Assembly: GCA_003157595.1 (NCBI GenBank)
Contig: PMKB01000207.1
Location: forward strand, 1-16,992
Origin: Solirubrobacterales bacterium
GTDB taxonomy: Bacteria > Actinomycetota > Thermoleophilia > Solirubrobacterales > Solirubrobacteraceae
Reading direction: 5' to 3'
DNA length: 16,992 nucleotides
Under the pieces are notes generated by a model, which had not been told where the DNA came from, did no database searches, and saw only the letters and a list, made by a program, of their open reading frames with translations. Every line of letters begins with the position of its first letter. The first letter of the stretch is position 1. A program made the translations under genes and the position numbers. Shown piece by piece: positions 13,778 through 16,992 of the stretch.

Positions 13778-13778
13778 T

Positions 13779-16700
13779 TCAGAACTCGATGTCGAGGCCG
13801 TGGCCGCGGTCGTGGGTGTGTTCGCGGCCGAGGCGCCGCTCGGCCCGTTCTACCGCTTCATGGGCGCGATGCCACCGGCCGGCCTGGTGGTAGTCGCGCG
13901 GCTCGGGGCCGAGCGCGTCCGCCTGGTCGGTGATCTCGTATTCGATCCGGTAGCGCGCGACGCGGCGCACGGCGGTGTCCCAGTCGTCGCTGCGCGAGCC
14001 GGCGGGTCGTTCGCCGAGCAGCGTCTTGGCCCACTCCCCGGGTGCTTGGAGCTCACGGTCGCTGAGCTCGTTGAGTAGCCCGTCGCGCTCCTTGGTGAGC
14101 CGGTGGAGCTCGCGGTCGAGGCCGTCGAGCTCGGAGCGGATCTGCTCCGGGTTGCCGAGCTGCTCACGCAGCCGGACTTCGGCTTCGCGGGCGCGAACGA
14201 GCGCGTCGTCTGTGGCGTCGAGCGCGGAGGAGAGCCGCACCCGGTCGATGATGTGCTCGTCGCGGTCGCGGCCGAGCAGGCTGCGCTTCGGCGCCGGCAA
14301 GCGCTCCAAACTCGCGGACAACTCGCTACGGTCCGCCGTCAACTCCAGCGCCCGGGCGTGAGCGGTGTCGAGTTGGTTCAGCTGGGAGCTCGGGAGCGCG
14401 CCGCGTTGGACAGTGAGCTGCTCGAGGCGTTCCCGGAGCTCGCGCAACCGCGACGTACCCACCGGTGGTGTCTCGGGTTGCGCGCGCAATGCGGCGTGCT
14501 CCTGCAGCGGTTCGCCGGCGTGGTCGAGGGCGAGTGTGAGCTGGCGGTCATCCGCGCGACCGGCCGGGGCGAGTTGTTCGATGGCGAGGTCTTGGTCGTC
14601 GCGCTCGAGCATCCGCCGCCCCGCACGCGCAAGCAGCTCCTCACGGCACGCCGGTTGGTGCGTCCGTTCGGGTGCGTGATCGGCACGCTCGCGCTCGGGC
14701 TGGTCGTCGTGGATCAGCAGCCGCGTGGATGCGCGAGCGCGGGACAGCGCGGTGTAGCTCCAACCCGCCGTGAGATGGCTCGGTGTGGCGACGACGATCG
14801 CAGCCTCGACGGTCGCGCCCTGCATCCCATGGCCGGTCAGCGCGTAGGCGTGCTCGACGTGCTCAGCAACGTACTGGGCTGGCAGCTCTCTGATCAATCG
14901 GCTGTCGGTCTCGATCACGACACGATGCTCGTCGAGATGGCGGACGGTCCCGCGCGTCCCGTTATCGACATCGAGCAGGCTGTCGTTGCGCCGGCAGATC
15001 ACCCGGTCACCGACCGCCAACTCCCGGCGACCGTATACGCGCTGTTCGCCGAGCTCTCCCTGGTCGCGCCGCAGTGTGCGTGCGGCCTGGTTGAGCGCCT
15101 GTCGGGTGTCGTTGTCGCGGGCGATCATCACCGCCTGCTCAACCCCGACCTCGCCAACCACGGCGGCCCACTCGACGACCGCCCACTCACGCGCGCCGAC
15201 GGGGTCGTCGAAGGTGTCGATCCGTCCCGCCCTTGCTGCCCAGTCGAGGTAGCGGTCTGGGATCAGGTCGTGGAGCGCTGCGAGTGCCCTGCGTTCGGCG
15301 GGGTCGCGTTGGCGCATCACCTCGGTCAACCGCAACGCCCCGAGCTCACGCCCGACCGCGCGCAGCCACCCGCCCGCCCGGACCGAGGCGAGCTGGCCCG
15401 GGTCACCGATCGCGACAATCTTTGCCCCCGCCCGTTCGGCCGCCTCGAGGAGTCTCGCGGTCGTGCGGGTCGCGGCCATGCCGGCTTCGTCGAACACGAC
15501 CACGCACCGCTTCGGGAGAGTGTCGCCGAGCTGGTCGAGGTCGATCAGCAGCCGGTCAAGCGTCCGCGAGGGGATACCGGCTTGGTCGGTCAGCTCGCGC
15601 GCCGCACGGCCAGTCGGCGCGACACCCAACACCTCATAGCCGGCGTGTTCGTAGAGCTCACGCAGGACGCCGGCGGTGTAGGTCTTGCCGGTCCCCGCGA
15701 GCGCCTCAACAACCTCCACCCCGCGCCCGCGCGCGGCGACCTCACTCACGACCGCCGTCTGGTCCGCGGTCAACGGGCGGGCCGTCCTGGCGATCACCCG
15801 ATCAACGGCGCGCGTGTCGAGAATCCCGACGCCCTCCCCGGCGCGGCCGACCGCTGCGGCGATCAGCCGCCGCTCACACGCGACCAGGTCCGCGGTCGTG
15901 AACTCGCCGAGCTCGGTAGCCAGCACGTCCGCACGCCGGGTGAACCGCTCGGCCTGCGCGCGGATCTCATCAACCGTGGCGCCCTGCCCGGCCGCGGCGG
16001 CGAACTCCTGCAACACGACCCGCTCATCGAAGCTGTTCGCGCGCTCCGTCAGCCCGTGCGGACCCGCGAGCCGCTCACCGAGTGTCAGCTCGTCTGAGAC
16101 GTCGTGCTCGGCCAATCCGTGCGCGAGACGTTCGCGGCCTCGCTCGAACAGTTCGGTGATCTCCTCGCGGCCGAACCCGAGCTCGCTCGCGCGGGCTTGG
16201 ATCTCTTCTCGCCAGGTTCCCGTGTCGATCCCGTACTCCTTGCGCTCACGCGTAGCGAGCGCCGCCGCCTCACCGCCCGCCTTCGTGTCGAGGCTGATGC
16301 CGCCAAGCTCCGCAGCGCGCAGCATCTCCTGACGACGCTTCGAAAACTCAACGAGGATCTCCGCCGGGACAGCGGCCAGCTCGGCGGCGCCCTTGCGGAC
16401 CTCCCCCCACTCCAGACCGAGGCGCTCGCTGATCGTGGCGCGCAGCTGCGATTGGTAGAGATAGCCCGCGGTCTTCGCCGCCCGATAGAGCGGCGCGCCA
16501 TGCAGCGCCGTGAACCGCCCGTCCGGGCCGCGCGTCAGATTCGCCGCGACCACATGCGTGTGCAGCTGCGGATCGAGCGAGCGGCTCATCCGGTGCAGGT
16601 AGGCCGCCGCGATCAACCCCTCCCCCGCCTGCACCGTCGTACCGTCATGGCCGCGACGCACCATCACCGCGCTGTCGTCGAGGTAGGCCAGCGCGGCGGT

Positions 16701-16992
16701 CACCGCGGCGTTGTGCGCGTCGACCAGCACACGCGTCAGATCGTTGGAGCCGGCGGCGGCGAGGACGCTGACCGACTTCGGCGCCGAGAACGTCAGATCA
16801 AGCGCCGCGACCTCCGGATCACGCACCGACCACCGCAAACGGACGGACGGGTCGCGCGGATCCAACCCCGCCACCAGCGCGTTGAACTGCCCGTCCGACA
16901 CCCCGCCCGACAGACCCAGAGTCTGGGCGCCGGCGCCCTGCCACTGCCCCGGCACCTCCCCCCGGCCCGTGTAGTAGTCGTCGGCGCCCTGC
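13779..16992 (-). CDS. MobF-family conjugative relaxase-helicase (TrwC/TraI type), 5' end beyond window
   Basis: Partial: 1070 residues are visible and the frame is open to the edge. Just before the GTG at 16955 the frame reads ADDYYTGRGE, equivalent to the second tyrosine pair of TrwC, so the true start and first catalytic Tyr lie outside. Counting from that GTG codon as 1: TrwC-relaxase DLTFSAPKSVS (53-63) and the metal-binding His triad H121, H132, H134 in DPQLHTH; then a RecD/TraI-type helicase with Walker A ALAGTGKT (418-425), Walker B VVFDEAGM (486-493), GDPGQL (517-522) and the late motif LTGHGMQGATVEAA to YTALSRARA (706-742). The region 835-970 is coiled coil, with a charged C-terminus. 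It would nick oriT, stay covalently bound to the strand and unwind it for transfer. It heads the HTH and SNF2 genes. Confidence 0.95.
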   Translation of the reverse strand, partial: QGADDYYTGRGEVPGQWQGAGAQTLGLSGGVSDGQFNALVAGLDPRDPSVRLRWSVRDPEVAALDLTFSAPKSVSVLAAAGSNDLTRVLVDAHNAAVTAALAYLDDSAVMVRRGHDGTTVQAGEGLIAAAYLHRMSRSLDPQLHTHVVAANLTRGPDGRFTALHGAPLYRAAKTAGYLYQSQLRATISERLGLEWGEVRKGAAELAAVPAEILVEFSKRRQEMLRAAELGGISLDTKAGGEAAALATRERKEYGIDTGTWREEIQARASELGFGREEITELFERGRERLAHGLAEHDVSDELTLGERLAGPHGLTERANSFDERVVLQEFAAAAGQGATVDEIRAQAERFTRRADVLATELGEFTTADLVACERRLIAAAVGRAGEGVGILDTRAVDRVIARTARPLTADQTAVVSEVAARGRGVEVVEALAGTGKTYTAGVLRELYEHAGYEVLGVAPTGRAARELTDQAGIPSRTLDRLLIDLDQLGDTLPKRCVVVFDEAGMAATRTTARLLEAAERAGAKIVAIGDPGQLASVRAGGWLRAVGRELGALRLTEVMRQRDPAERRALAALHDLIPDRYLDWAARAGRIDTFDDPVGAREWAVVEWAAVVGEVGVEQAVMIARDNDTRQALNQAARTLRRDQGELGEQRVYGRRELAVGDRVICRRNDSLLDVDNGTRGTVRHLDEHRVVIETDSRLIRELPAQYVAEHVEHAYALTGHGMQGATVEAAIVVATPSHLTAGWSYTALSRARASTRLLIHDDQPERERADHAPERTHQPACREELLARAGRRMLERDDQDLAIEQLAPAGRADDRQLTLALDHAGEPLQEHAALRAQPETPPVGTSRLRELRERLEQLTVQRGALPSSQLNQLDTAHARALELTADRSELSASLERLPAPKRSLLGRDRDEHIIDRVRLSSALDATDDALVRAREAEVRLREQLGNPEQIRSELDGLDRELHRLTKERDGLLNELSDRELQAPGEWAKTLLGERPAGSRSDDWDTAVRRVARYRIEYEITDQADALGPEPRDYHQAGRWHRAHEAVERAERRLGREHTHDRGHGLDIEF

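Larger units (their letters stand above)
9620..16992. mobile_element. One end of an integrated conjugative/mobilizable element at tRNA-Gly (continues past the window)
   Basis: Beginning just after the tRNA-Gly, the gene content changes to an excisionase-like HTH protein, an unknown small gene, a SNF2 helicase, another HTH protein and a MobF relaxase. tRNA 3' ends are the usual target of tyrosine integrases. No integrase, no coupling protein or type IV secretion gene, and no second copy of the tRNA 3' end can be seen in the window, so the left boundary is inferred and the right boundary is unknown. Confidence 0.62.

Noticed and set aside
14103..16097. 664-codon open frame on the + strand
   Set aside because: Antisense to the relaxase helicase domain; no recognisable domain and no RBS.
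9620..16992. CRISPR array, rRNA or insertion sequence in the accessory part
   Set aside because: No regularly spaced repeats, rRNA sequence or transposase were found.

Overview
High-GC chromosomal DNA, most likely from an actinobacterium (codon use, gene families and -10-type promoters that place transcription starts at start codons all fit; a Thermoleophilia/Solirubrobacterales-type host is a guess, not shown). The window has a housekeeping-like left part (about 1-9650) and an accessory right part (about 9650-16992) that looks like one end of an integrated conjugative element beside a tRNA-Gly gene.

Left part. A tRNA-Cys(GCA) gene at the edge is followed on the + strand by a GT-C type membrane glycosyltransferase. 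Four minus-strand transcription units follow: an M48 metalloprotease; a PadR repressor overlapping by 4 nt a six-helix membrane protein with a HAAS-like N-terminal domain; a phosphofructokinase with pyrophosphate-type active-site residues followed 35 nt later by a GlcD-type FAD-dependent 2-hydroxyacid dehydrogenase; and a YkcB-like ArnT-family membrane glycosyltransferase. The last one is divergent from a small secreted Ser/Thr/Gly-rich protein that has a near-ideal ribosome binding site and is followed by a 15-bp hairpin.

Right part. tRNA-Gly(GCC) is followed by a clear intrinsic terminator. Then come a pair of 10-bp direct repeats, an excisionase-like HTH protein transcribed toward the tRNA, a small uncharacterised + strand gene, and a minus-strand series reading MobF relaxase-helicase (5' end outside the window), a translationally coupled HTH protein, and a large SNF2 helicase with a HARP-like N-terminus. 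Relaxase plus excisionase-like regulators next to a tRNA gene indicate an integrative and conjugative or mobilizable element. No integrase or type IV secretion gene is visible, and the far end and attachment-site copy must lie beyond 16992.

How the parts may work together. The PadR unit is probably autoregulated through an operator overlapping its promoter. The PFK-GlcD pair couples glycolytic flux with 2-hydroxyacid oxidation. The mobile segment would provide DNA nicking and unwinding (MobF), expression or excision control (two HTH proteins) and possibly single-strand annealing or fork remodelling (SNF2/HARP) during transfer or establishment. The most unusual feature is the relaxase / HTH / SMARCAL1-like helicase cassette.
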